DNA of 64,000 nt from CAYRXM01 sp964449465 (GTDB lineage: Bacteria > Chloroflexota > Anaerolineae > JAFGEY01): assembly GCA_964449465.1 (NCBI GenBank), contig CAYVBK010000021.1, forward strand, positions 25,527 through 89,526, given 5' to 3'. Under the pieces are notes generated by a model, which made no database searches, had not been told where the DNA came from, and worked only from the letters and a program-made list of their open reading frames with translations. Each line of letters opens with the position of its first letter. Within the stretch, counting starts at the first letter, position 1. Positions 31,959 to 40,075 of the stretch are shown in pieces. The translations under genes were made by a program, and so were the position numbers.

Positions 31959-32651
31959 ATGAATACCATTCTGGTGGTTGATGATGAAGGCAAAATCGTC
32001 CGCCTGGTGCGCGATTATCTGCAAAATGCTGGGTTTCGGGTGATTGCCGCGGCCGACGGACAGGCTGCCCTGGCCCAGTTTCGTTATGAAAAGCCCGATC
32101 TGGTGATACTGGACCTGAATTTGCCCGGCATAGATGGTCTTCAAGTCGCCCGCACCATCCGCCAGACGCAGACGGCTCAACGCAAAACGCCGATCATCAT
32201 ACTGACGGCGCGGGTCCAAGAATCTGACCGGATTGAAGGGCTGGAATTGGGCGCCGATGATTATGTGACCAAACCCTTTTCCCCACGCGAACTGGTGGCG
32301 CGTGTACGCGCCGTGCTGCGCCGCGCTCAAGACGAGGAACCGGCCTCACCGTTGCTACGCCTGGGCGATCTGGTCATTGATGCCGATAAACGCGCGGTGA
32401 TGCTGGGCGGGCAGGTTGTTGACCTGACCACAACCGAATTTGACCTGCTCTTGATCCTGGCGCGTTCGCCGGGACGGGTTTTCAGCCGCATGGAGCTTAT
32501 TGACCGGGTGCAGGGTGAATCTTTTGATGGCTATGATCGCACCATAGATGCTCACATTAAAAACCTGCGCAAAAAGCTCGAACCCGACCCGCGTCAGCCG
32601 CGTTATATTTTAACGGTGTATGGCGCGGGGTATCGTTTTGCGGAGGAATAG
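31959..32651 (+). CDS. OmpR/PhoB-type response regulator
   Basis: The 230-residue protein has a receiver domain with acidic pocket D8-D9, phospho-acceptor D52 (VILDLNLPG), the T/S switch in ILTAR and K103-type lysine in YVTKPFSP. The winged-helix DNA-binding domain ends in DAHIKNLRKKLEPDPRQPRYI and VYGAGYRF. It should activate or repress transcription after phosphorylation by the kinase encoded 1 bp downstream. The ATG at 31959 follows AAAGGAG. The likely targets are the upstream small-protein genes, by proximity only. Confidence 0.95.
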   Translation: MNTILVVDDEGKIVRLVRDYLQNAGFRVIAAADGQAALAQFRYEKPDLVILDLNLPGIDGLQVARTIRQTQTAQRKTPIIILTARVQESDRIEGLELGADDYVTKPFSPRELVARVRAVLRRAQDEEPASPLLRLGDLVIDADKRAVMLGGQVVDLTTTEFDLLLILARSPGRVFSRMELIDRVQGESFDGYDRTIDAHIKNLRKKLEPDPRQPRYILTVYGAGYRFAEE

Positions 32652-32652
32652 G

Positions 32653-34062
32653 ATGCTCAAGATTAAAACCTGGCGATTCAAGCTGTGGATTGCTTTTGCT
32701 CTGGTGGCCTTGTTGGGTGTTGGGATGGTGGCCTGGGCAATCAATCGGTCTACTGCTCGCGAGTTTGAACTCTATATCAGTCGCGGGGCCATGATGCGTG
32801 CCGAGCCCATTGCAGCAAATGCGGCGACGTATTACGAGCAGACTGGCTCGTGGCAGGGGGTTGAAAGCGTGCTAAAAAACTCTGTTGCCACATCTCTGCC
32901 GGGGATGGGGATGGGGCGGCGGCAGGGGGCGCACGGCATGGCCGGTATGAACAATGTCCGCGTTTTGATTGTGGGGATGGATGGTACCGTGCTGGCTGAC
33001 ACCGCTGCCGAACTGATCGGCCAGACCGTCAAGCCCGAATCTCGCTCACAAGGCGTCTCGATCTCGGTACAGGGGCAGGTGGTTGGCACGCTGTTGGTGA
33101 CGACGCTGGACATGTCTGGGCACTCGGACCTGGAAAAGCAGTTTCTCGGCTCGGTCAATCGGGCTGTTTTGTGGGCGGCAGGTGTGGTGCTGGCCGCCGC
33201 TTTGCTGGTCTCTGCTCTTTTATCGCGCCAACTGGTGGCGCCGCTGCAACAGTTGACTGCTGCCAGCCAGGCGATGGCCCGCGGCGACCTGTCGCAACGG
33301 GTGGCGGTGCGCAGCGGCGACGAGATCGGCGAACTGGGGCAGGCGTTCAATCAAATGGCCCATGCCCTGCAAGCAGCCGAAGCGCAGCGGCAGCAGATGA
33401 CTGCCGATATTGCTCACGAGCTGCGCAACCCGTTGAGCGTCATTCGCGGCAATCTGGAGGCCTTGTTGGATGGCATTTATCCCGCCGATTCCGAACACCT
33501 ATCGCCGATTTATGAAGAGACGCTGCTCTTGCAGCGGTTGGTGCAAGATTTGCGCCTGCTCTCGCTGGCCGATGCGGGACAGTTGCACCTGGTTTATGGC
33601 GATACCGACATCGGTACGCTGCTCCGCGCCGCCGCCGACAGTGTCCAGGTTTTGGCCGATGACAAGGGAGTTGCTGTGCAGGTGCGGGTTTCGGATGAGT
33701 CGCTCATTCTTTGTGCCGACGCTGACCGGCTGCGTCAGGTGATCGGCAATTTGCTGAGCAATGCGCTGCGCCACACACCGGCCGGCGGCATGGTAACGCT
33801 GGAAGCGCGCCGCGTAGATGGAATGGTGCACATTGTCCTGGCCGACACGGGACCGGGCATCGCGCCGGCCGATCTACCGCACATTTTTGATCGCTTTTAT
33901 CGTGGCGACATTGCTCGTGATCGAGGTACCGGGGGCTCGGGGTTGGGGCTGTCTATTGCCCGCGCTCTGGTTCAGGCACACGGCGGCGACATCAATGTGG
34001 TCAGCGAGTTGGGGCAGGGGGCCAGGTTTATCGTTTCGCTGCCGGGCAAGGCGTTGCCGTGA
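32653..34062 (+). CDS. HAMP sensor histidine kinase with Met/His-rich periplasmic loop
   Basis: The 469-residue protein has membrane helices at about 10-31 and 169-190. The external sensor region between them contains a Met/Gly/His-rich stretch (LPGMGMGRRQGAHGMAGM, 82-99). HAMP (about 191-245), HisKA with H255 (DIAHELRNPLSV) and HATPase_c with N box NLLSNALRH, G1 DTGPGIA, F box FDRFYRG and G2 GLGLSI follow. Met/His clusters are typical of Cu/Ag sensing (CusS-like), so metal sensing is a reasonable inference. It is cotranscribed with the response regulator. Confidence 0.93.
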   Translation: MLKIKTWRFKLWIAFALVALLGVGMVAWAINRSTAREFELYISRGAMMRAEPIAANAATYYEQTGSWQGVESVLKNSVATSLPGMGMGRRQGAHGMAGMNNVRVLIVGMDGTVLADTAAELIGQTVKPESRSQGVSISVQGQVVGTLLVTTLDMSGHSDLEKQFLGSVNRAVLWAAGVVLAAALLVSALLSRQLVAPLQQLTAASQAMARGDLSQRVAVRSGDEIGELGQAFNQMAHALQAAEAQRQQMTADIAHELRNPLSVIRGNLEALLDGIYPADSEHLSPIYEETLLLQRLVQDLRLLSLADAGQLHLVYGDTDIGTLLRAAADSVQVLADDKGVAVQVRVSDESLILCADADRLRQVIGNLLSNALRHTPAGGMVTLEARRVDGMVHIVLADTGPGIAPADLPHIFDRFYRGDIARDRGTGGSGLGLSIARALVQAHGGDINVVSELGQGARFIVSLPGKALP

Positions 34063-34076
34063 GAGTGACTCTGGGT

Positions 34077-36194
34077 TCAGACGATCACCGGATCGCGCAC
34101 GATGGCCTCGATGGCGCGGCGGGCACATTGGGCGACGGTTGGAAAGACATCGTCTAACGTCTCGATGTGGCGCAAATTGTCGGCTGTGCGCAAGATCAAC
34201 ATCACCAGGTCGCCCTCGGCCAGGTGCGAAGTGGCAATCGCCTTGTGCCACATCTGCCCGGAGGCCCAGGCATACATGGTGGTTGCTGGCCGCAGACACA
34301 ACGGCCGCACCTCGAAACTATGGAATTTCATCTGGCGGATCAAGGGACTGAGGCCGCGTTTGACCTTCATAAAAGCCTGCACCAACTTGTGCGGCAGTTT
34401 GCCTTCATCCAGGTCTTCGTCGGTCTCGCGCTCGTTGACGAACGAAGCCACAATGGCCGCCAGCAAGGCCGGATCGTTCACCGGCAAGATGTCTTGCAGC
34501 AGCCCCTGGGCGATGAGCAGCGGTTGATCCACGCGCAGCTGCGAGGCCCAACGTCCGGTCGGGGTCAGGTCGCCGCGCTCGGTGACAAATCCCTGGACGA
34601 TTAAAAAATCCAGGTGACGGGCAAAATCGTGCATCAAATACTGCCGCACATGCTGAGCGGCTTGCCCGCCCAGCGTATAAGCGGCAAATGAACGGTCTAG
34701 CAGCGTTTCGACCTGGCCCGGCGTGTGCGAGAGGAGCAGGTTGAGGGTCATGGAGAAATTGACCCGAATCTGGCTATACACATCAGAGGGGGGCGATGTG
34801 ACCAGCCCCCCCATGCGGTGAATGTCCATAAATTTGCCCGGCGCGATGATGGCAAAACCGATGCGATCCATGCCGCGCCGTCCGGCTCGCCCGGTCATCT
34901 GGTGAAATTCGGTGGGGTCGAGCGGCACAAACTGCTCGCCGTCAAAGCGGTCCGAGTTGAGCAGGACGATGGAGCGGGCCGGAAAGTTGACGCCGGCGGC
35001 GACGGTCGAGGTGGCAAAGATGGCGTCGAGCAGCCCTTCCTTCATCAAAGTTTCCAGCAAGAGCTTCCAGGCGGGGAGTTGGCCGGCATGGTGTGCGCCG
35101 ACGCCGCAGTCTTGCAGCAGAGACAATTGGCGATGGCGGGCAATATAGGGGTTGGCGGCGGCCAGTTCTTCGATGCGCCGATTCAGCCGCTCACTTTTGT
35201 CTGGATCGAGCGTGCGGTTGGTCTGGCACAACTCCAACGCCCGGTCGCAGTCGGCGCGCGATTTGAGGAAAAAGATGGCCGGCAAGAGGCGATAGGTGCG
35301 CAGCACGTGCAGCATATCGCCAAAAGGAGGCAGGTCTTGGGGCTTGCACAGCACCGGCGCGTTTTTGTCTTGGAGATAGGCGCGCACTTTGCGGTCGAGT
35401 TGCGGTTTGCGTCCGGTGGAATCGGGCGACAACAAGGGGTGCAGCCGTCCCGACGGATGGAAAAACAGCGGGTACAGCGGCACCGGTCGTCGCGTCTCTT
35501 TGACCACCATACATGGGCGCAGGCGGACGCCCGACAGCCAGCCGGCGATCTCTTCGGCGTTGCCGATGGTGGCCGAGAGCATCAGCAGGGGGATGCGCGA
35601 CGGCAAATAGATCATCACCTCTTCCCACACCACTCCCCGGTCCGCATCGCCCAAAAAGTGGGCCTCGTCCAGCACCACAAAATCGGTGGACAGGTCTTCG
35701 CCGCGCGACATGGCATCGTACAACTGATTGCGCAAGATTTCGGTGGTGCCCACAATGATCGGCGCGGCGGCGTTTTCTTTGCGGTCGCCGGTGAGAATGC
35801 CCACGTTTTCCGCGCCAAAGGTCTGGCTAAACTCGGCATATTTCGAGTTGGTCAGGGCTTTGAGCGGTGAGGCGTACCAGGCGCGCTGTCCCTTTTTGAA
35901 ACGGGCGGCGATGGACTGCTCGGCGATCCATGTCTTGCCGGCGCCGGTGGGGGCCGTCACCAGGCAATCGGCGCGTTCGGTGGCGGCCAGGGCTTCCAGT
36001 TGAAACGGGTCCGGGCGAAAGGGGATGGCCGGCGGTTCGCCGATGCGGGCAAACACTTCGGCCAGGCTGGGGTCGGCCGATGGCTTGATGGGCAAAATGC
36101 GCGGTGGGGCTACCCAGGGGCGCGGTCGGTTGGCGGCACGCTTGACGCGGACGATGCGTTCTGAACCGGGGTCAGGGTGTCGGGGTTTTACCAT
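34077..36194 (-). CDS. Ski2-like DEAD/DEAH-box helicase
   Basis: The 705-residue protein is a superfamily 2 helicase of the Ski2/Mtr4-like bacterial group. Motif I is TAPTGAGKT (80-88), Ia SPLKALTNSK, Ib GTTEIL, II DEAH (176-179), III SATIGN, IV region VGAHHAG, V ATSTVAAGVNFPA and VI QMTGRAGRRGMD. The C-terminal helical region is specific to this group. It probably unwinds RNA. The ATG at 36194 has AGGAGCAAGG upstream and overlaps the end of the EamA gene by 7 bp. The open frame continues 262 codons further upstream, but that part is antisense-like shadow over the EamA gene and is excluded. Confidence 0.9.
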   Translation of the reverse strand: MVKPRHPDPGSERIVRVKRAANRPRPWVAPPRILPIKPSADPSLAEVFARIGEPPAIPFRPDPFQLEALAATERADCLVTAPTGAGKTWIAEQSIAARFKKGQRAWYASPLKALTNSKYAEFSQTFGAENVGILTGDRKENAAAPIIVGTTEILRNQLYDAMSRGEDLSTDFVVLDEAHFLGDADRGVVWEEVMIYLPSRIPLLMLSATIGNAEEIAGWLSGVRLRPCMVVKETRRPVPLYPLFFHPSGRLHPLLSPDSTGRKPQLDRKVRAYLQDKNAPVLCKPQDLPPFGDMLHVLRTYRLLPAIFFLKSRADCDRALELCQTNRTLDPDKSERLNRRIEELAAANPYIARHRQLSLLQDCGVGAHHAGQLPAWKLLLETLMKEGLLDAIFATSTVAAGVNFPARSIVLLNSDRFDGEQFVPLDPTEFHQMTGRAGRRGMDRIGFAIIAPGKFMDIHRMGGLVTSPPSDVYSQIRVNFSMTLNLLLSHTPGQVETLLDRSFAAYTLGGQAAQHVRQYLMHDFARHLDFLIVQGFVTERGDLTPTGRWASQLRVDQPLLIAQGLLQDILPVNDPALLAAIVASFVNERETDEDLDEGKLPHKLVQAFMKVKRGLSPLIRQMKFHSFEVRPLCLRPATTMYAWASGQMWHKAIATSHLAEGDLVMLILRTADNLRHIETLDDVFPTVAQCARRAIEAIVRDPVIV

Positions 36195-37141
36195 CCTTGC
36201 TCCTGTTTGAAAGGGACGGTTACGGGTTGAGGTTGGGGTTGGGGTTGGGGTTGGGGTTGGGGTTGGGGTTGGGGTTGAGAAGGAGCGATCTGGGCCAGCA
36301 GCATACCGCCGAGCATCAGCGCACAGCCCCACAGTCCGCGGGCGGGCAATTGTTCGCTCAAGATCAGCCACCCACCCACCGCCGCAAAGGCCGATTCGAG
36401 GCTGAGGATGATGGCGGCATGGGCCGGGTGGGCCTCGCGCTGGGCCACCACCTGGAGCGTATAGGCCACACCCACCGACATGAGCCCGCCGTACAAGATC
36501 GGCGCGGCAGTCTGAGCGATGGCCGCCCACGAGGGGGTTTCGGTTAGCCCGGCCGTCAGCAGACTGAGGGCCGAGCAGATGACAAATTGCCAAAAGGACA
36601 GGCGGATCGGCCCGATGGCGGCGGAGAATCGCCCGATGAGTTGCACATGGCCGGCCCAGAACAAGGCCCCTGCTAGGACGATCAGATCGCCCCACTCGAT
36701 GCGCCAATCGGGGGTGACACTGAGCAGATACAGCCCCACCACTGCCAGCGCTGCCCCCAACCAGATGCTTTTTCGCGCCCGCTGACCCCACAGCAGGCCC
36801 ATCAACGGCACAAAAATCACATACAGGCCGGTGATAAAGCCGGCCTTGCCAGCGGTGGTATAGGACACCCCGATCTGTTGCAGCGAGGCGGCGATGAACA
36901 ACACCAGCCCTATCGCCCCGACAGCCAGGCCGTTCTTTCGACCGATGGGCGCGGCTGCGGCGCGGCGATGTTCCAGCCAACGCAGCGGCAGCAGCGACAC
37001 GGCCCCCAACGCAAAACGAATTCCGTTAAATGTAAAAGGGCCGATATGCTCCATGCCGGCCCGCTGAGCCACAAAAGCAAATCCCCAGATAACAGCGGTG
37101 AGCAACAGCAAGATGTTGGCCTGCCAGTGTTTTGAATTCAC
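36188..37141 (-). CDS. EamA/DMT-family transporter with Gln-Pro repeat tail
   Basis: The 317-residue protein has about ten membrane helices in two EamA halves (ANILLLLTAVIWGFAFVAQR at the start; LILSEQLPARGLWGCALMLG in the second half). EamA proteins export amino acids or metabolites. Its place in a threonine/lysine-pathway operon suggests amino-acid efflux, but this is inference. The tail is a run of about nine Gln-Pro pairs encoded by the GGGGTT tract, then a basic end. Start ATGA overlaps the stop of the aspartate kinase gene. Confidence 0.9.
   Translation of the reverse strand: MNSKHWQANILLLLTAVIWGFAFVAQRAGMEHIGPFTFNGIRFALGAVSLLPLRWLEHRRAAAAPIGRKNGLAVGAIGLVLFIAASLQQIGVSYTTAGKAGFITGLYVIFVPLMGLLWGQRARKSIWLGAALAVVGLYLLSVTPDWRIEWGDLIVLAGALFWAGHVQLIGRFSAAIGPIRLSFWQFVICSALSLLTAGLTETPSWAAIAQTAAPILYGGLMSVGVAYTLQVVAQREAHPAHAAIILSLESAFAAVGGWLILSEQLPARGLWGCALMLGGMLLAQIAPSQPQPQPQPQPQPQPQPQPVTVPFKQEQGW
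36235..36276 (+). repeat. (GGGGTT)7 tandem tract, G-quadruplex-prone
   Basis: There are seven perfect GGGGTT units with imperfect units on both sides. On the minus strand they code the Gln-Pro repeat near the C-terminus of the EamA protein. The G-rich strand is the template strand of the EamA and helicase genes. Confidence 0.95.
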
Positions 37142-38607
37142 GATCCCGATGACCTCTGTTTGCCCAACTCAAAAGTGGTATGCACGGCGCGCACGGCCTG
37201 GTCAACCTGCGCCGCCGACACCACCAGCGAAATATTGTATTCCGAAGAACCTTGAGCGATGGACAGGATGTTGATCTGCTGATCGGCCAGAGCCGTGAAC
37301 AGCCGCCCGGCCACGCCCACCGTGCCTTTCATTCCCTCGCCCACCACCGCCAGGATGGCAATGTCATCTTGACGCCACACCTGTTCGATGTTTTTGCGCA
37401 GCAAATCATACTCAAGGGCCTTTTGCAAGGCCGCCTCGATGCGTGCTGCCGAATCGCCTGGCACGACAAAGCAGATGCTTTGCTCCGAAGATGACTGCGA
37501 GATCATCAGCACATTGGCCCCGTGTTCGGCGACGGTGGAAAACACCCGCGCCGCGATGCCCGGAATGCCCATCATACCGCGCCCCTCAACCGTGATCTGG
37601 CTGACTTGCTTGATGGCGGTGATGCCCTTGACCGGATGCCCGTTAGCACGGGTGGGGCCAGCCCCTCCGGCTACGATCCAGGTGCCGGGATGCTCCGGGT
37701 TGAACGAGTTGATGATGCGGATTGGAATTTTGCGTTCAATCGCTGGCAGCGTGGTCTTGGGATGGATCACCTTGGCCCCAAAGTATGAAAATTCGGCGGC
37801 TTCGGCAAACGACAGCCGTTCGATGGTTTGTGCCTCTGGCACCACGCGCGGATCGGCGGTCATCACCCCGTCCACATCCGACCAGATCCAGATTTCATCG
37901 CTGTCCAGGCATGCGCCGATGAGGGTGCCGCTGTAATCGCTGCCGCCGCGCCCCAGGGTGGTCAAAACGCCCTCGGCGGTGGCGCCGATAAAGCCGGTGA
38001 TCACCGGGGTGATGCCTTGCTCCAGCAGCGGCAGCAGACGGGCGCGTGTCTCGTCGCGGGTCTGCTCCATCAACGGGTTGGCTGCGCCAAAATGGTCGTC
38101 GGTGATGATCAACTCGCCGGCCTCGATGGCTTGCGCCGGAATGCCCTGCGCTTGTAGTGCCGCTGCCACCAGGCGCACGGCCAGTCGCTCGCCGGTGCCG
38201 CTGATCACATCCAGGCCGCGCGGGGTCAGCTCGCCCAGCACGGTGATGGCGCGGCACAGGCTGTGAATGTGGGTCAGCAGGTTGTCTATGTCGTTTTCAA
38301 ACCCAAACCGCGCCCCGGCGTCGGGAGCCAGGCGGATCAGGGCATCGAGGTGACGCTGGCGCATGGCCTGGATGATCTGATTGACGGCGGGCGCATCGCC
38401 GCGCACGGCCTGCTGCGCTGCCCGGATCAGGTCATTGGTGACGCCGCTCATGGCCGAGATCACCACTGTCACCTGGCGACATTCGATGCCCGGTGTGGGG
38501 TGCAGGGTGTTGTCTTGAGAACGACGCACAATGTCGGCCAGCCGGGCGATGGCCTCGACGCTGCCGACCGACGTGCCGCCAAATTTCATGGTCACATGAT
38601 AACTCAT
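37138..38607 (-). CDS. lysC: Aspartate kinase
   Basis: The 489-residue protein catalyses the first step of the aspartate family (Lys, Thr, Met). KFGGTSVGS marks the N-terminal ATP/aspartate site, and GRGGSDYSGTLIGACLDSDEIWIWSDVDGVMTADPR... the kinase core (only parts quoted). Two C-terminal ACT-type regulatory segments start near VEGRGMMGIPGIAARVF and VVGEGMKGTVGVAGRLF. Feedback control by Lys or Thr through the ACT domains is expected for the family. The start overlaps the stop of thrC (ATGA), and the stop overlaps the EamA start, so the three genes are tightly coupled. Confidence 0.95.
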   Translation of the reverse strand: MSYHVTMKFGGTSVGSVEAIARLADIVRRSQDNTLHPTPGIECRQVTVVISAMSGVTNDLIRAAQQAVRGDAPAVNQIIQAMRQRHLDALIRLAPDAGARFGFENDIDNLLTHIHSLCRAITVLGELTPRGLDVISGTGERLAVRLVAAALQAQGIPAQAIEAGELIITDDHFGAANPLMEQTRDETRARLLPLLEQGITPVITGFIGATAEGVLTTLGRGGSDYSGTLIGACLDSDEIWIWSDVDGVMTADPRVVPEAQTIERLSFAEAAEFSYFGAKVIHPKTTLPAIERKIPIRIINSFNPEHPGTWIVAGGAGPTRANGHPVKGITAIKQVSQITVEGRGMMGIPGIAARVFSTVAEHGANVLMISQSSSEQSICFVVPGDSAARIEAALQKALEYDLLRKNIEQVWRQDDIAILAVVGEGMKGTVGVAGRLFTALADQQINILSIAQGSSEYNISLVVSAAQVDQAVRAVHTTFELGKQRSSGS

Positions 38608-39938
38608 ATTCCCCTCTTGAGCAATTCTTGTTGAATGGCTGCCTGAACGGTGTGGGTTTGTGCAGGCAACTCGATAGGTGGATTGGCATAATGCGAAAGA
38701 ACGTCTTGAATCGCCGAGCTATGGTAACGTACCTGGAAATCGGTAAACTTGAGGCCGTGTGCGGTGGAAATGACCACCACCCGGTCTTGAGGCCGAATTT
38801 CACCGCGCTCGATCAGCTTGAACAGGGCGGCCAAAGCCACGCCGGTGTGCGGGCAGGTGTACAGGCCGGTGCGGTCGGCGCACGCACAGGCGTCGGCCAG
38901 TTCTTGCTCGCTGGCCTGCTCGACCACACCGTTCAGTCGTTGCAGCACCCTGACCGCCCGTTCATAGCTCACCGGGTCGCCGATCTGGATGGCGCTGGCG
39001 GCGGTCTGTTGCGCCGAAACGGGTTGATAGTGCTGAAATCCGCTCTGGTAGCTCAGGTAGAGCGGGTTGGCCCGCGCCGATTGGGCACAGAGCAGGCGCG
39101 GCAGTTTTTGAATCAACCCCAAATCTTGCATCAGCAGCAGCCCTTTGCCGATGGCGCTGACGTTGCCCAGATTGCCCACCGGAATGACGATCCAGTCGGG
39201 CACCTGCCAGTCAAATTGCTGGACGATCTCGATGCCTACCGTCTTTTGTCCCTCCATGCGCAGGCTGTTCATCGAGTTGGCTAAATATATGCTTTGATCG
39301 GCGGTCACCTGTTTGACGATTTGCATACAACCGTCAAAGTCGGTGTCGAGAGCCAGCACGATGGCGCCGTTGGCGATGGGCTGTACCAGTTGGGCCACCG
39401 AGACCTTGTTTTTGGGCAAAAAGACGATGGCGGGGATGCCGGCTGCCGCGCCATAGGCGGCCAGCGCCGCCGAGGTGTCGCCAGTGCTGGCGCAGGCCAC
39501 CGCGCGGATGGGACGGCCCTTGGCGCGCATCTGGCGTACCTGCGAGATCAGGACGGTCATGCCCAGGTCCTTAAAAGAGCCGGTGTGGGTATTGCCGCAC
39601 AACTTGATCCACAGGTCTTCTACCCCCACCTGCTGGCCCAGCCGTTCAGCCCAAAACAGATTGGTGTGTCCTTCGTACATCGAGACAATGTTGCGATCAT
39701 CAATGTTAGGCAGCACCCATTCTTTTTTGCCCCAGACGCCGCTGCCATAAGGCCATTCGTTGGTGCGCAGGCGGCCGTCGAACAGCGAAATCCAGGCCGC
39801 GCCGCTGCGGTCTCGCAAGGCGGTGCGGTCATGCTCCACATCGAGCAGGCCGCCACAGTGGGGACAGGTGTAAATGACCTCGTTCAAGGGAAATTTTTCG
39901 GCGCAGCCGCGAATGCACTCAAACCAGGCGCGATACAT
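38604..39938 (-). CDS. thrC: Threonine synthase
   Basis: The 444-residue PLP enzyme converts O-phosphohomoserine to threonine. The N-terminus carries a CxxC pair (CPHCGG) with earlier cysteines (FECIRGC), which may bind metal. The PLP lysine is in NTHTGSFKDLG and the cofactor glycine loop is in the ACASTGDTSAALAAYG region. The ATG at 39938 has GAGGAGG upstream. The longer reading from 40052 runs over the palindromic intergenic region and is rejected. It is followed by aspartate kinase with an ATGA overlap. Confidence 0.93.
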   Translation of the reverse strand: MYRAWFECIRGCAEKFPLNEVIYTCPHCGGLLDVEHDRTALRDRSGAAWISLFDGRLRTNEWPYGSGVWGKKEWVLPNIDDRNIVSMYEGHTNLFWAERLGQQVGVEDLWIKLCGNTHTGSFKDLGMTVLISQVRQMRAKGRPIRAVACASTGDTSAALAAYGAAAGIPAIVFLPKNKVSVAQLVQPIANGAIVLALDTDFDGCMQIVKQVTADQSIYLANSMNSLRMEGQKTVGIEIVQQFDWQVPDWIVIPVGNLGNVSAIGKGLLLMQDLGLIQKLPRLLCAQSARANPLYLSYQSGFQHYQPVSAQQTAASAIQIGDPVSYERAVRVLQRLNGVVEQASEQELADACACADRTGLYTCPHTGVALAALFKLIERGEIRPQDRVVVISTAHGLKFTDFQVRYHSSAIQDVLSHYANPPIELPAQTHTVQAAIQQELLKRGI

Positions 39939-39961
39939 GCTGATCCTCCTCAGGCTCAAGC

Positions 39962-39989
39962 CTAATACAGCCAGGAATTGGTCGAACAA
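39962..39989 (-). promoter_or_regulatory. Weak candidate promoter for thrC
   Basis: Minus strand: TTGTTC (39989-39984), 16 bp, TATTAG (39967-39962). The matches to consensus are imperfect. Confidence 0.3.
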
Positions 39990-39993
39990 CGGG

Positions 39994-40057
39994 CGGGGCA
40001 AGCCCCGAGCTGAAAGAGCGGCAGCGGTTCTCTCAGCCCGATGCTTTAGCATCGGGC
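39994..40057. repeat. Compound palindromic repeat, copy B
   Basis: CGGGGC/GCCCCG hairpin (39994-40007), then GCTGAAAGAGCGG (40009-40021), then a perfect 9-bp hairpin GCCCGATGC (40036-40044) with 40049-40057. No T tract follows. The first part resembles the hairpin plus 13-mer at 30083-30113. Confidence 0.6.
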
Positions 40058-40075
40058 CGGCATCGGGTCAAAGGT

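Noticed and set aside
34725..35870. Plus-strand frame of 381 codons opposite the helicase
   Set aside because: Shadow of the helicase core; composition is His/Gln-rich as in other shadows and no ribosome site is present.
36235..36276. Telomere-type repeat marking a replicon end
   Set aside because: It lies inside a translated gene with continuing operon structure on both sides, and reads as a Gln-Pro repeat.
36195..36980. Upstream extension (262 codons) of the Ski2-like helicase frame
   Set aside because: It is antisense-frame shadow within the EamA gene, includes Thr-Pro repeats produced by the GGGGTT tract, and a good ribosome site precedes the ATG at 36194.
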